Part shown: positions 8,144 to 17,132 of the stretch, piece after piece | Numbering within the stretch: the first letter of the stretch is position 1 | How the letters are laid out: each line of letters begins with the position of its first letter | Source of the DNA: Caballeronia megalochromosomata | Lineage (GTDB): Bacteria > Pseudomonadota > Gammaproteobacteria > Burkholderiales > Burkholderiaceae | Direction of reading: 5' to 3' | DNA: 54,530 nucleotides | Assembly: GCA_001580565.1 (NCBI GenBank) | Contig: LRBF01000243.1 | Span: forward strand, 1-54,530 | The notes under the pieces: generated by a model | The model's input: the letters and a program-made list of their open reading frames with translations, nothing else | What the model was told of the DNA's origin: nothing | The model's database searches: none | Made by a program: the position numbers and the translations under genes

Positions 8144-9093
8144 TCAGATCAGCAGTTCGACCGATCGCAACACATTGCGCGTCTGCTGCGACGAGGATTC
8201 CAGCCCGTCGCGAATCGTGCCGATCAGGCAGTCGATGAAGCACTCGGACGCTTCGCTCAGCGGATGGCCGCTGCGCGATATGACGCTGACCATCGCGTCT
8301 TCGAGCTGCTCGCGCAGTGGAAACGCGCACAGACATTCGCGCGCCGCGCTTAACTCCACGAGCGGCCATGGAAAGACGCTCACCATGTCGGTTTGCCGCA
8401 GCAGCGAAATGGCGATCGAGAACGAATGGGCCAGGTGAATCTTGCGCGGCATCGGCACGCCGTGCCGCGAGAACATGTTTTCGACCAGCGGACCGTCGTT
8501 CGCCGGGTCCCACGTGAGCACCCAGTCGAGCTCGCCCAGTTCGGCGAGCGAATGGCAGCCGGCGTGCGCATGACCTTCGCGGCCCACCACCGCGCACGTC
8601 GACGAAAACAGCGGCCGATAGCTGAATTCGACACCCGGCGCGCCCGGCGACGGCCTGCCGATGAAGAAGTCGAGACTGCCGTCGCGCAGACGCGGGTTGG
8701 CGATCGACAACAGCCCTTCGAAGAATTCGAGCCTCACATCGGGCATCCGTTCGCAGAATCGCGTGATCGTTTCCGGCAGAACGTCATGGCGATCCACGGC
8801 GTCACGGCGACCGTGAGCTTGCCGCGTGCCGCTCCGCGCAACGCGCCCATCGCTTCGTGAGCGCGTGTCATCTGACCCACCATCAGCCGCGCATGGACCA
8901 GGAGCGCGTGGCCCGCCTGCGTCAGGCTGACGCCCGACGACGTGCGCAGCACGAGCGGCATCTGCACGTCTTCCTCGAGCTGGCGCAGGCTCTTCGTGAT
9001 TGCCGCGGGCGAGGCCTCGAGCACGCGCGCGGCGCCGCGAATGCCTCCGGCATCGGCGACGGCCACGAGCGTTCGAAGTTGATGGAGCTTCAT
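8144..9093 (-). pseudogene. LysR-family regulator interrupted by a frameshift
   Basis: Two consecutive reading frames together make one normal LysR protein of about 316 residues. Frame one runs from ATG 9093 through the HTH (GGIRGAARVLEASPAAITKSLRQLEED) to VTPWIAMT. Frame two continues from about 8784 with VLPETITRFCERMPDVRLEFFEG and the effector domain to the stop at 8144. One missing base near 8782-8785 explains the break. As written, only the DNA-binding half plus a short out-of-frame tail would be made. It is divergent from the M20 amidohydrolase operon, which it presumably regulated. Both a true lesion and a consensus error are possible. Confidence 0.85.
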
Positions 9094-9223
9094 GCAGTGT
9101 CGTCGGGTGGGCTGCTGCGCCGGGTGTTAACCGTTGGTTGTCACGTTCACGATTCTAGCTCTCCCCCGCTCGATTCTGTCGCGCTACGTTAGCCCCAATT
9201 CCAGCGACAACGAGACGCCAACG

Positions 9224-10387
9224 ATGAACGCCCCAGACGACTTCCTTGCGATCCGCGATGAAATGATCGTGTTGCGACGCCGGATCCACGCCCATCCCGA
9301 ACTCGGCTACGAAGAATTCATGACGAGCGATCTCGTCGCGCAATGCCTCGAAGAATGGGGCTACGAGGTCCATCGCGGACTCGCGGGAACGGGTGTGGTC
9401 GGTACGCTCACCTGTGGCGACGGTTCGCGGCGAATCGGCCTGCGGGCGGACATGGACGCCTTGCCGGTCCATGAACGCACCGGCCTGCCCTATGCGAGCG
9501 TTACGCCCGGCAAGATGCACGCGTGCGGTCACGACGGCCATACGGCGATGCTCCTCGCCGCCGCGAAGCATCTCGCGCGCACCCGCGCCTTCAACGGCAC
9601 GCTGCACCTCGTCTTTCAGCCGGCCGAAGAAGGTCTCGCCGGCGCGCGGCGCATGCTCGAAGACGGTTTGCTGGAACGCTTTCCATGCGATGCGATGTTC
9701 GCCATGCACAACATGCCGGGGTATCCCGCCGGACATCTCGGTTTTCGCGCGGGACCGTTCATGGCGTCGGCGGATCAGGTGAGCGTGCGCGTGATCGGCC
9801 ACGGCGGTCACGGCGCGATGCCCCACATGACGGTCGATCCCGTGGTCGTGTGCGCTTCGATCGTGCTCGCGCTGCAGACCGTGGTGTCGCGCAACGTCGC
9901 GCCGCTCGACATGGCCGTGATCACGGTGGGCGCCATCCATGCCGGCGAGGCGTCGAACGTGATTCCCGACGAGGCGCGCATGAACATCTCGGTGCGGGCC
10001 TTGCGTCCCGCCGTGCGCGACGAACTCGAGCGGCGCATCACGCAGCTGATCGAGGCACAGGCCGCCGTGTACGGAGCCCGCGCCGAGGTGCGCTACGAAG
10101 CGAGCTATCCGGTGCTGGTGAACGACACCGGCATGACCGCGTTCGCTGAGGACGTCGCGCGCGAATGGCTCGGCGACGAACGCCTGATCGCCGATCTCCA
10201 GCCGTTCACCGGCAGCGAAGACTTCGCATGGTTTCTGCACCGTTGCCGCGGCTGCTACCTCATCATCGGCAACGGCGACGGGGAAGGCAGTTGCATGGTG
10301 CACAACCCGGGCTACGACTTCAACGACGACATCCTCATGACGGGCGCCCGCTACTGGGTGCGTCTGGTCGAGCGCTTTCTGGTCTGA
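9224..10387 (+). CDS. M20-family amidohydrolase (hippurate hydrolase-like)
   Basis: A 387-residue M20D metallopeptidase/amidohydrolase, the family of hippurate hydrolase, IAA-amino-acid hydrolase and N-acyl-L-amino-acid deacylases. It would release an amino acid or amine from an N-acyl conjugate in the cytoplasm using two metal ions. Motifs are RRRIHAHPELGYEE near the N-terminus, GLRADMDALPV, HACGHDGHTAM (metal-binding Cys and His) and FQPAEEG (catalytic Glu). The start at 9224 fits the family N-terminus; upstream in-frame codons lack conserved sequence. It is the first gene of an operon with a binding protein and a PhyH dioxygenase. Confidence 0.9.
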   Translation: MNAPDDFLAIRDEMIVLRRRIHAHPELGYEEFMTSDLVAQCLEEWGYEVHRGLAGTGVVGTLTCGDGSRRIGLRADMDALPVHERTGLPYASVTPGKMHACGHDGHTAMLLAAAKHLARTRAFNGTLHLVFQPAEEGLAGARRMLEDGLLERFPCDAMFAMHNMPGYPAGHLGFRAGPFMASADQVSVRVIGHGGHGAMPHMTVDPVVVCASIVLALQTVVSRNVAPLDMAVITVGAIHAGEASNVIPDEARMNISVRALRPAVRDELERRITQLIEAQAAVYGARAEVRYEASYPVLVNDTGMTAFAEDVAREWLGDERLIADLQPFTGSEDFAWFLHRCRGCYLIIGNGDGEGSCMVHNPGYDFNDDILMTGARYWVRLVERFLV

Positions 10388-10432
10388 CGCCGGCAACGCG
10401 GCTGAATCCATCCACCTACTTCGGAACACGCC

Positions 10433-11209
10433 ATGAAACGTGCATTGCTTCCCGTACTGCTTGCGCTCGCCATCGTGCCCGCGATGACGCGGGCGCAGGA
10501 TCCCCAGACGATCCGCTTCGGCGTCGATCCGAGCTATCCGCCGTTCGAGTCGAAGGCGGCGGACGGTTCGCTCGTCGGCTTCGACATCGAGCTCGGCAAT
10601 GCGATCTGCGCGCAATTGCATCAGAAATGCGTCTGGGTGGAGCAGAGCTTCGACGGTATGATCCCGGCGCTGAAGGCGCGCAAGTTCGATGCGATCCTTT
10701 CGGCGATGTCGGCCACCGAGTCGCGCCGCAAGCAGATCGACTTCACGAATCGTCTCTACAACGGGCCGTCCGCGCTGATCGCGCGTTCGGGCACGACGCT
10801 GCAACCCACCGCGCAGGCGTTGCACGGACAACGCGTGGGCGTGGTGCAAGGCTCGACGCAGGAGAGCTACGCGCAAACCGAATGGGCGACGAAGGGCGTT
10901 ACGCTCGTGTCTTACCAGACGCAGGACCAGATTTATCAGGATCTCGTGACGGGACGGCTGGACGCGGCGTTCCAGTCGTCGGTGCAGGCGGACTACGGCT
11001 TTCTGAAAACCCCGCGCGGCAAGGGCTTTGCGCTCGTCGGCGAGCCGGTGAAGGACAGTCGCGTGGCGGGCGATGTCGCGATCGGTCTGCGCAAGGGCGA
11101 CGCGGCGCTGGAGGCGCGGCTCAGCCAGGCGATCGACGCGATCCGCAAGGACGGAAGCTATCAGCGCGTGGCGTCGAGGTACTTCAATTTCGACATCTAC
11201 GGAAATTGA
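10433..11209 (+). CDS. Amino-acid ABC transporter substrate-binding protein
   Basis: A 258-residue periplasmic binding protein (SBP_bac_3, HisJ/ArtJ type) with a signal peptide ending near AMTRAQ (about residue 21). The core starts at IRFGVDPSYPPFESKAADGSLVGFDIELGNAIC. The conserved LSAMSATESRRKQIDFTNRLY segment includes the Arg that usually binds the ligand carboxylate, suggesting a basic amino acid or an analogue. No permease or ATPase gene lies next to it, so it must share membrane components encoded elsewhere, for example the amino-acid ABC system at 16.2-19.3 kb. It sits between an amidohydrolase and a PhyH dioxygenase, all on the same strand. Confidence 0.88.
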   Translation: MKRALLPVLLALAIVPAMTRAQDPQTIRFGVDPSYPPFESKAADGSLVGFDIELGNAICAQLHQKCVWVEQSFDGMIPALKARKFDAILSAMSATESRRKQIDFTNRLYNGPSALIARSGTTLQPTAQALHGQRVGVVQGSTQESYAQTEWATKGVTLVSYQTQDQIYQDLVTGRLDAAFQSSVQADYGFLKTPRGKGFALVGEPVKDSRVAGDVAIGLRKGDAALEARLSQAIDAIRKDGSYQRVASRYFNFDIYGN

Positions 11210-11238
11210 TCGCACAAGCGAACAACAGGGAGCGAGCA

Positions 11239-12078
11239 ATGCACGAAAGCCTGAAGGCGCGTCTGGCCAGTGCCGTGACGCCGGAATTGAAGGAAGCGTT
11301 TCGCCGCGACGGCGCGGTGTGCGTGCGCAACGTCTTCCGGGAAGAGGAGGTCGCCCTGCTGCGTGAAGGCATCGACCGCAATCTTGCCGCACCGAGCGAA
11401 CGGGCCAAAGTCGCGAGCCGGCCCGACGACCCCGGCTGGTTCTTCGAGGACTTCTGCAACTGGCAGTCGAACGATGCGTACCGGCGCTTCATCGTCGAGT
11501 CGGCCGCGCCCGCCGTGGCCGGCGCGTTGATGGGATGCGCGACCGTGCGGCTTTATCACGACCATGTGCTCGTGAAGGAGCCGAACACGCGCCAGCGCAC
11601 GCCCTGGCATCAGGATCAGCCGTACTACAACATCGTCGGCGGCGACAACGTGAGCATGTGGATACCCGTCGATCCCGTGGCGCGCGAGTCGACGCTCGAA
11701 TTCGTCGCGGGCTCGCATCGCGGCCCTTGGCTGATGCCGCGCACGTTCATGGAAAACGAGGCGAAGTGGTTCCCGGAAGGCAGCCTCGCCGACCTTCCCG
11801 ACATCGAAGCCGATCGCGACGCCCACCCGATCGTCGGCTGGGCGCTCGAACCGGGCGACATGGTCTGCTTCAACATGCTCACCCTGCATGCGTCGGGCGG
11901 CGTCGGCGGCAACGTGCGGCGGCGGGCGTTCTCGATCCGCTTCATCGGCGACGACATCCGGCACGCGCCGCGCCCCTGGCGCACGTCGCCCGAGTTTCCC
12001 GGTCTCGCCTCGACACTGCCCGATGGCGCACCGATGGATCACCCGCTGTTTCCGGTCTTGTGGACGCAGCAGGCCTGA
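11239..12078 (+). CDS. Phytanoyl-CoA dioxygenase (PhyH)-family oxygenase
   Basis: A 279-residue 2-oxoglutarate/Fe(II) oxygenase of the PhyH family. The iron-binding HxD is H124-Q-D126 in TPWHQDQPYY; the distal His is probably H217 in LTLHASGG, with 2-oxoglutarate-binding Arg among the RRR at 227-229. Relatives hydroxylate free amino acids, ectoine or acyl-CoAs. With an amidohydrolase and an amino-acid binding protein upstream (gap 29 bp), hydroxylation of an imported amino acid or amine is the likely role, but the substrate is unknown. The start at 11239 has GGGAGCGAGCA upstream. Confidence 0.88.
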   Translation: MHESLKARLASAVTPELKEAFRRDGAVCVRNVFREEEVALLREGIDRNLAAPSERAKVASRPDDPGWFFEDFCNWQSNDAYRRFIVESAAPAVAGALMGCATVRLYHDHVLVKEPNTRQRTPWHQDQPYYNIVGGDNVSMWIPVDPVARESTLEFVAGSHRGPWLMPRTFMENEAKWFPEGSLADLPDIEADRDAHPIVGWALEPGDMVCFNMLTLHASGGVGGNVRRRAFSIRFIGDDIRHAPRPWRTSPEFPGLASTLPDGAPMDHPLFPVLWTQQA

Positions 12079-12099
12079 TCCGACTGGCGAGCACAGCGT

Positions 12100-13080
12100 T
12101 TATGAGTCCGCCTGCCCGCTCGTCTCGCCTATCACACGCAGCAGCCGGTCGTTGAGCCGCTGCTGTTCCCGGGCCTGCGTCAGCAGCCAGCGATGAAAGC
12201 TGCGGCAGTGCGACTTGTCGAACGTGTGAGGCCGCCACGTCAGGAAGTACGGCCAGGGCAGCGCCAGGCCCAGCGCGAACGGCATGACGAGCCTGCCGGC
12301 GGCGAGGTCGTCGCAGATCATCGACGACTGCGCGAGCACGAAGCCGTGACCGTCGATGGCCGCCTGGATCGCCACGCCCGACAGCGAATGCACCTGGCGC
12401 GAGTCGTTCACGCGCCGGTTGTCCGTTTCCTCGACGCCGTTCGCGTGAAACCAGTCGCGCCACGATGGCGGCGACGCGAACTTGGGCAGCCAGTCCACCG
12501 CAATCAGCGGATACGCGAGGATGTCGGCGGGCGTTTCGAGCGGCGCATCCTCACGCAGCAGATGCGGGCTGCAGACGGGCACGACGCTGTCGCGAAAGAG
12601 CTCGACCGCATTGCTGACGTCGGCCACGCGATCGCCGTAGCCGATACGAAAATCGATCTCATAGCCGTCCGGCGACGGCTCCGTGCGCGTGCCGTCGAGA
12701 TAGATGCTCAGGTCGGGATGATGCTGCTGCCATGCGGTCACGCGCGTGGCGAGCCATTTCGACATCAGCGACGGCATCGCGCTCACGCTGAGATTGCGCA
12801 CGTTGCGCGACCGTTCGATCTCGGCATGCGCGACGCGCAGGCTTTCGAACGCGAGCGCACAACCTGCGTGGTAGCGCGCCCCGGCGGCGGTCAGGCGCAG
12901 CCGCTTGCCGTCCTTCTGCATCAGGCGCAGGCCCAGCGCGTCTTCGAGCAGCTTCATCTGCTGGCTGACCGCGCCCGCGGAAATGCCGAGCCGTCGCGCC
13001 GCTTCGGTGACGCCGCCGCAGCGGCCCACGGCTTCGAAGACCTGAAGCGCGCGCAAAGGGGGAAGGGTCTGCATCGGCAT
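12100..13080 (-). CDS. LysR-family regulator, GcvA-like
   Basis: A 326-residue LysR regulator of the GcvA-like type. The N-terminal PPLRALQVFEAVGRCGGVTEAARRLGISAGAVSQQMKLLED is the HTH, and the effector domain begins near LSVSAMPSLMSKWLATRV. It converges on the PhyH gene and is divergent from the Rieske oxygenase operon. A perfect 17-bp palindrome with T-N11-A lies 20 bp upstream of its start, so it most likely controls the Rieske genes and itself. Confidence 0.9.
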   Translation of the reverse strand: MPMQTLPPLRALQVFEAVGRCGGVTEAARRLGISAGAVSQQMKLLEDALGLRLMQKDGKRLRLTAAGARYHAGCALAFESLRVAHAEIERSRNVRNLSVSAMPSLMSKWLATRVTAWQQHHPDLSIYLDGTRTEPSPDGYEIDFRIGYGDRVADVSNAVELFRDSVVPVCSPHLLREDAPLETPADILAYPLIAVDWLPKFASPPSWRDWFHANGVEETDNRRVNDSRQVHSLSGVAIQAAIDGHGFVLAQSSMICDDLAAGRLVMPFALGLALPWPYFLTWRPHTFDKSHCRSFHRWLLTQAREQQRLNDRLLRVIGETSGQADS

Positions 13081-13099
13081 CTCCCGCGTGATTTTTTCA

Positions 13100-13116
13100 G
13101 TTTAGAAACTCTAAAC
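13100..13116. promoter_or_regulatory. LysR-type operator GTTTAGA-AAC-TCTAAAC
   Basis: A perfect 17-bp palindrome with 7-bp arms and a 3-bp spacer, containing T-N11-A, between the divergent LysR (start 13080) and Rieske oxygenase (start 13230) genes. It has the same 7-3-7 layout as the operator at 7145-7161. Confidence 0.65.
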
Positions 13117-13229
13117 GAAGCGGCAGTTTTTCACATCTGTTCTTCGGTGTTCTGGCTTCGTATGCTTCTCACACGCTCGAGACGAAGCAAAAGCCATCGA
13201 CCGGGCGACATCGAACAGGAGGCGGTGCA

Positions 13230-14309
13230 ATGTTCTTGAAGAACGCGTGGTACGTCGCGGCATGGGACAAGGAGGTGACGCAGGATCTCCTGCCGTTGAC
13301 GATTCTCGACGAGGCGGTCGTCCTCTATCGCAAGCACGACGGCACGCCCGTCGCGCTGGAAGATGCGTGTCCGCATCGCAAGCTGCCACTCTCGATGGGC
13401 CGGCGCGTCGGCGACGAGGTGGAGTGCGGCTACCACGGACTGACGTTCGATTGCTCGGGCGCCTGCACGCGCGCGCCGGGTTCCACGCGCATACCGACGG
13501 GCGCGCGCGTGCGCAGCTATCCGCTCGCGGAGCGCTATGGCCTCGTCTGGATCTGGATGGGCGAGCCGGGCGCCGCCGATCCCGCCGCGATCGTCGGGGT
13601 GGACGAGTGGGACGATCCCGCGTGGGGCGCGAATCGCGGCGACGCGATGACGGTCGATTGCCACTATCTGTATGTCACGGACAACCTGCTCGATCCCTCG
13701 CATGTCGCGTGGGTTCACCGGAGTTCGTTCGGCAACGCGGCGTGCGAGGCGGAGCCGCTCAGGACGGAGGTCGCGGAGCAGGGCGTGACGGTCTCGCGCT
13801 GGATGCGCGACGTGGACGTTGCGCCGTTCTACGCGCAATTCGTCCGCTTCGAAGGTCGATGCGACCGCAAGCAGCACTACGAAGTGCGCTTTCCGTCGCA
13901 CGCCATCATCAAGTCGGTGTTCACGCCGGCGGGCACGGGCGGCGACGGTGCGCCCGCCGATCCGGATGTGTTCCTCATGAACTCGTATAACTTCATGACG
14001 CCGGTGGACGCGTCGCGCACGCGTTATTTCTGGTTCCAGACGCGCAACTTCGCACCGGGCGACGAGGCCGTCTCGCGTCAGTTCGACGAGGACGTGCGTC
14101 ACGCCTTCGAAGAAGACCGGGCGGTGCTGAGCGCGATACACGCGGGTATGGCGCGCCGGCGCACACCCAATATCGATCTCGCCATCGACGCGGGGCCGCT
14201 GCGTTTCCGTCGCGCCCTGGCGAAGATGATCGAGCGCGAGCAGGCCTCGGAAGTGTCGCTTTCCCCGGTGCATTTCGTGAGCCAGACAGCGGGCGGAGCG
14301 GTGGCATGA
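13230..14309 (+). CDS. Rieske non-heme iron oxygenase, VanA-like
   Basis: A 359-residue oxygenase component resembling vanillate O-demethylase and toluenesulfonate methyl-monooxygenase. The Rieske 2Fe-2S motif is C47-P-H49 ... C66-GY-H69. The mononuclear iron site appears as NLLDPSHVAWVH (about residues 151-162) with a later acidic ligand. Such enzymes demethylate or hydroxylate an aromatic or quaternary-amine substrate using electrons from a reductase, which is encoded by the next gene with a 4-bp overlap. The start codon has AGGAGG about 8 bp upstream. The substrate is unknown; the divergent LysR probably senses it. Confidence 0.92.
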   Translation: MFLKNAWYVAAWDKEVTQDLLPLTILDEAVVLYRKHDGTPVALEDACPHRKLPLSMGRRVGDEVECGYHGLTFDCSGACTRAPGSTRIPTGARVRSYPLAERYGLVWIWMGEPGAADPAAIVGVDEWDDPAWGANRGDAMTVDCHYLYVTDNLLDPSHVAWVHRSSFGNAACEAEPLRTEVAEQGVTVSRWMRDVDVAPFYAQFVRFEGRCDRKQHYEVRFPSHAIIKSVFTPAGTGGDGAPADPDVFLMNSYNFMTPVDASRTRYFWFQTRNFAPGDEAVSRQFDEDVRHAFEEDRAVLSAIHAGMARRRTPNIDLAIDAGPLRFRRALAKMIEREQASEVSLSPVHFVSQTAGGAVA

Positions 14310-15412
14310 CGGACGCCGATTTGCGTGCGCACGGCCGGTTCAGACGGTTTCGCGTGTCGCGGCGGGTCCGCGAAAGCGCTTCGGTCGTGTCGTTCGAGCT
14401 GGTATCTGCGGACGGCCTCGCGCTCGCGCCCTTTCTTGCCGGACAGTTCGTCGCCGTGCGCCTCGCGATGCCGGACGGCGAGCCGCTCGTGCGCACCTAC
14501 AGCCTGTCCGGCGATCCCGCCGACACCTCGCGCTGGCGCATCTCGGTCAAGCACGAGACGAACCCGCGCGGACGCGGCTCGTCCCATCTTCACGAGCGTA
14601 TCGCGGCGGGCGACGAACTCGAGATCGCGGGGCCGTCGGGGGCGTTCGTCTGCGCGGAGGACAGCGAGCGGCCGGTCGTGCTGATGAGCGGCGGCATCGG
14701 CGTGACGCCCATGCTCAGCATGCTGCACCGGTTGAGCGCGGCGAGCATGCGGCGCGTGCACTTCATTCACGCGTGCGAGAACGGCGCTGTCCACGCGTTT
14801 CACGACGAAGTGCGGCGCCTCGCGGCGGCGCGCGCGGGCATCGGCGTGCACGTGTGTTACCGGCTGCCGCGCGGGCGCGAGGACCTCGATGCCTGCGACA
14901 GCAGCGGCCTGCTGACGAAGGAAACCTTGCAGGCATTGCTGCCGCTGGATGACTACGAGGTCTATCTGTGCGGGCCGCCGGCGTTCATGCAGGCGAACTG
15001 GCGCATGCTGCGCGGCCTCGGCGTCGCGCGAGAGCGCATTCACTACGAGTTCTTCGGGCCCGCGAGCCTGATCGATGTCGACGCCTCAGAGACCGGCGCG
15101 GCGAGCCACGGCGGGGAGACATCGACGTCAGCGGATGCCATCGATGCACCGCTCACCGTGCGCTTTCATCCCCAGGGCGAGCCAGTCGCCTGGGATCCCG
15201 CATGCGGGTCCTTGCTCGAGTTTGCGGAGCGCTGCGGCCATGCGCCGCCGTTCAGTTGCCGTGCGGGCATCTGCGGCAGTTGCGCCGCGCGTCTCGTGGC
15301 AGGGCGGGTGAGCTATGACGAGCCGCCGCTGGACCCGCCGGCCGAAGGGGAACTGCTGCTGTGCTGCGCGAAACCATCGACCTCCGTGACGCTAGCGCTT
15401 CAGTCCGCATGA
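14306..15412 (+). CDS. Rieske oxygenase reductase (FAD/NAD/2Fe-2S)
   Basis: A 368-residue electron-transfer protein with domains in the order ferredoxin-reductase FAD domain (RTYSLSGDPADTSRW flavin motif), NAD(P) domain (GGIGVTPML, YLCGPPAFM) and C-terminal plant-type 2Fe-2S ferredoxin (C318-x4-C323-x2-C326, then C353 or C354). It would pass electrons from NAD(P)H to the Rieske oxygenase. It is longer than VanB (about 315 aa) because of an Ala/Ser/Asp-rich linker (about 255-280) before the ferredoxin. Its ATG overlaps the oxygenase stop, showing translational coupling. Confidence 0.92.
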   Translation: MTDADLRAHGRFRRFRVSRRVRESASVVSFELVSADGLALAPFLAGQFVAVRLAMPDGEPLVRTYSLSGDPADTSRWRISVKHETNPRGRGSSHLHERIAAGDELEIAGPSGAFVCAEDSERPVVLMSGGIGVTPMLSMLHRLSAASMRRVHFIHACENGAVHAFHDEVRRLAAARAGIGVHVCYRLPRGREDLDACDSSGLLTKETLQALLPLDDYEVYLCGPPAFMQANWRMLRGLGVARERIHYEFFGPASLIDVDASETGAASHGGETSTSADAIDAPLTVRFHPQGEPVAWDPACGSLLEFAERCGHAPPFSCRAGICGSCAARLVAGRVSYDEPPLDPPAEGELLLCCAKPSTSVTLALQSA

Positions 15413-15425
15413 GCGGCGCCCGGCG

Positions 15426-16208
15426 TCATCCCTGGAATCGGGCATCCTCGGTACGGATCCGGCAGCCGAGCCGATATCGCGATCCCGGATGCACGAAGCG
15501 CGCGAAGGTCACCGCGATATCGTTCATCCATGTGCGTCTGACGAGCACGAGGCACGGCTCGTCGGGACCGATTTCGAGCAGCGCCGCCTCCGCGCGCGTC
15601 GGCAGGCAGGCATCGACGACGTGCTCGATTTCATGCGCGGGCACGGTCGCCGACAAGTATTCCGAGGGCCGCAGCGCATCGAAGTCCTGACCGAGGAAAT
15701 CCGGCACAGCCGCCGGATTCACATAGCGGTCTTCGAGCCGCACGGGCACGCCGTTCTCGCGATGAACGCCGATCAGATGGAACACGGAGGAACTCGGCGG
15801 CATTCCCAGCGCATTGGACACGGCGGGCGGCGCGCTCTCGCGCTGAACGAGCACGGTCTGATAGCCGTATTCATGGCCGCGCGCGCTGATCTCTTCGCCA
15901 ATATGCGCGATCATCAAAAGCGTCGACTGGGGCTTGGCTTGCGCCACGAAGGTGCCCACGCCCGAGTGGCGCGTGATCCAGCCTTCTGCCGTCAGTTCGC
16001 GCAGCGCGCGGTTGATCGTCATGCGCGAGACGCCGAGGGAATCGACGAGATTCAACTCCGACGGAATACGATCGCCGGGAAGCCACGCGCCCGATTCGAT
16101 CTTCCCGCGAATGAAGCTCTTGACCTGCGCGTAACGCGCAAGCGGCGTGTCGGACTCGCCGCCGGTGTTCGCGACTGCGACGGGCTTCACTGACGTCGGT
16201 GTCGACAT
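15426..16208 (-). CDS. GntR-family regulator, HutC/UTRA type
   Basis: A 260-residue regulator: N-terminal winged HTH (about 22-95; PGDRIPSELNLVDSLGVSRMTINRALRELTAEGWI) and a C-terminal UTRA ligand-binding domain (about 115-250). HutC-type proteins repress catabolic genes until a pathway metabolite binds. It is the last gene of the amino-acid ABC operon, 33 bp after the ATPase gene. The sites GTATATAC at 19377 and 19521 match the HutC-type consensus GT-x-TA-x-AC and overlap the -10 boxes of both divergent operons, so it is the obvious candidate repressor. Confidence 0.9.
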   Translation of the reverse strand: MSTPTSVKPVAVANTGGESDTPLARYAQVKSFIRGKIESGAWLPGDRIPSELNLVDSLGVSRMTINRALRELTAEGWITRHSGVGTFVAQAKPQSTLLMIAHIGEEISARGHEYGYQTVLVQRESAPPAVSNALGMPPSSSVFHLIGVHRENGVPVRLEDRYVNPAAVPDFLGQDFDALRPSEYLSATVPAHEIEHVVDACLPTRAEAALLEIGPDEPCLVLVRRTWMNDIAVTFARFVHPGSRYRLGCRIRTEDARFQG

Positions 16209-16241
16209 GCCTGATCTCCTCCGCGCGTTAGCGTCGCCGGG

Positions 16242-17111
16242 TCACGTTTGCCCTTCCTGCGAACCACGCGACCAGAACGCATTGCGATCGAAGTAGTTCT
16301 GCAGAAACTGCCGCAAGCGCGGGTGCTGCGCGTCATGAAACACTTCGCGCGGCTTGCCTTGCACCGCGATGCGTCCCTGATCGATGAAGACGACCTTGTC
16401 CGCCACCTGCGCCGCGAAGCCCATCTCGTGCGTGACGACAGCCATCGTCATGCCGTCGCGCGCGAGCTGCTTCATCACCTGCAACACCTCGCCGACGAGC
16501 TCGGGGTCGAGCGCGGAAGTCGGTTCGTCGAAGAGCATGATGTGCGGTTCCATCGCGAGCGCACGCGCGATGGCCACGCGCTGTTGCTGGCCGCCGGACA
16601 GTTTCGCGGGATACGCGTCGCCCTTGTGCGCGAGGCCGACGGTTTCGAGCATCATGGCCGCGCGTGCGCGCGCCTTGTCGCGCGGAAGACGGCGCACGCG
16701 CATCAGGGCCTCCATCACGTTGTCGAGCGCGCTCATGTGAGGCCACAGATTGAACTGCTGAAACACCATGCCGACATTGCGGCGCACGCGGTTGATTTCG
16801 GCCTGCGATGCGCGCACGCGCCGGCCGTTGCGCATGCCGTAGCCGAGCAATTCGCCCTCGATGCGCACTTCGCCTTCGTCGTAGGTTTCGAGCGCGGCGA
16901 GACAGCGCAGCAGCGTGCTCTTGCCCGAGCCCGACGGGCCGATCACGCAGACCACTTCCGACTTGCCGATCTCGAGATCGACGCCGCGCAGCACTTCTGT
17001 TTCGTTGAAGCGCTTGTGCAGCCCGCGCACGTTCACGAGCGGTGCGTGAGGCGCATCCACGATGACCGGCGCTGCGCCGATTTCGGAGGGAGAGAGCGGG
17101 GAATCGATCAT
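16242..17111 (-). CDS. Amino-acid ABC transporter ATP-binding protein
   Basis: A 289-residue ATPase of the polar amino-acid uptake (PAAT) family. Visible are Walker A GPSGSGKST, the signature LSGGQQQRVAIARAL, Walker B IMLFDEPTSALD and the H-loop VTHEMGFA. An N-terminal extension of about 25 residues precedes the usual start of the domain. It energises the two permeases encoded immediately upstream in the same operon. Confidence 0.93.
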   Translation of the reverse strand: MIDSPLSPSEIGAAPVIVDAPHAPLVNVRGLHKRFNETEVLRGVDLEIGKSEVVCVIGPSGSGKSTLLRCLAALETYDEGEVRIEGELLGYGMRNGRRVRASQAEINRVRRNVGMVFQQFNLWPHMSALDNVMEALMRVRRLPRDKARARAAMMLETVGLAHKGDAYPAKLSGGQQQRVAIARALAMEPHIMLFDEPTSALDPELVGEVLQVMKQLARDGMTMAVVTHEMGFAAQVADKVVFIDQGRIAVQGKPREVFHDAQHPRLRQFLQNYFDRNAFWSRGSQEGQT

Positions 17112-17132
17112 GGCGGACGAGTCCAGGTACGT

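Noticed and set aside
9129..9139. AACC-GTT-GGTT as a LysR operator between the broken LysR gene and the amidohydrolase
   Set aside because: Arms of only 4 bp and no clear T-N11-A; too weak to call although the position is suitable.
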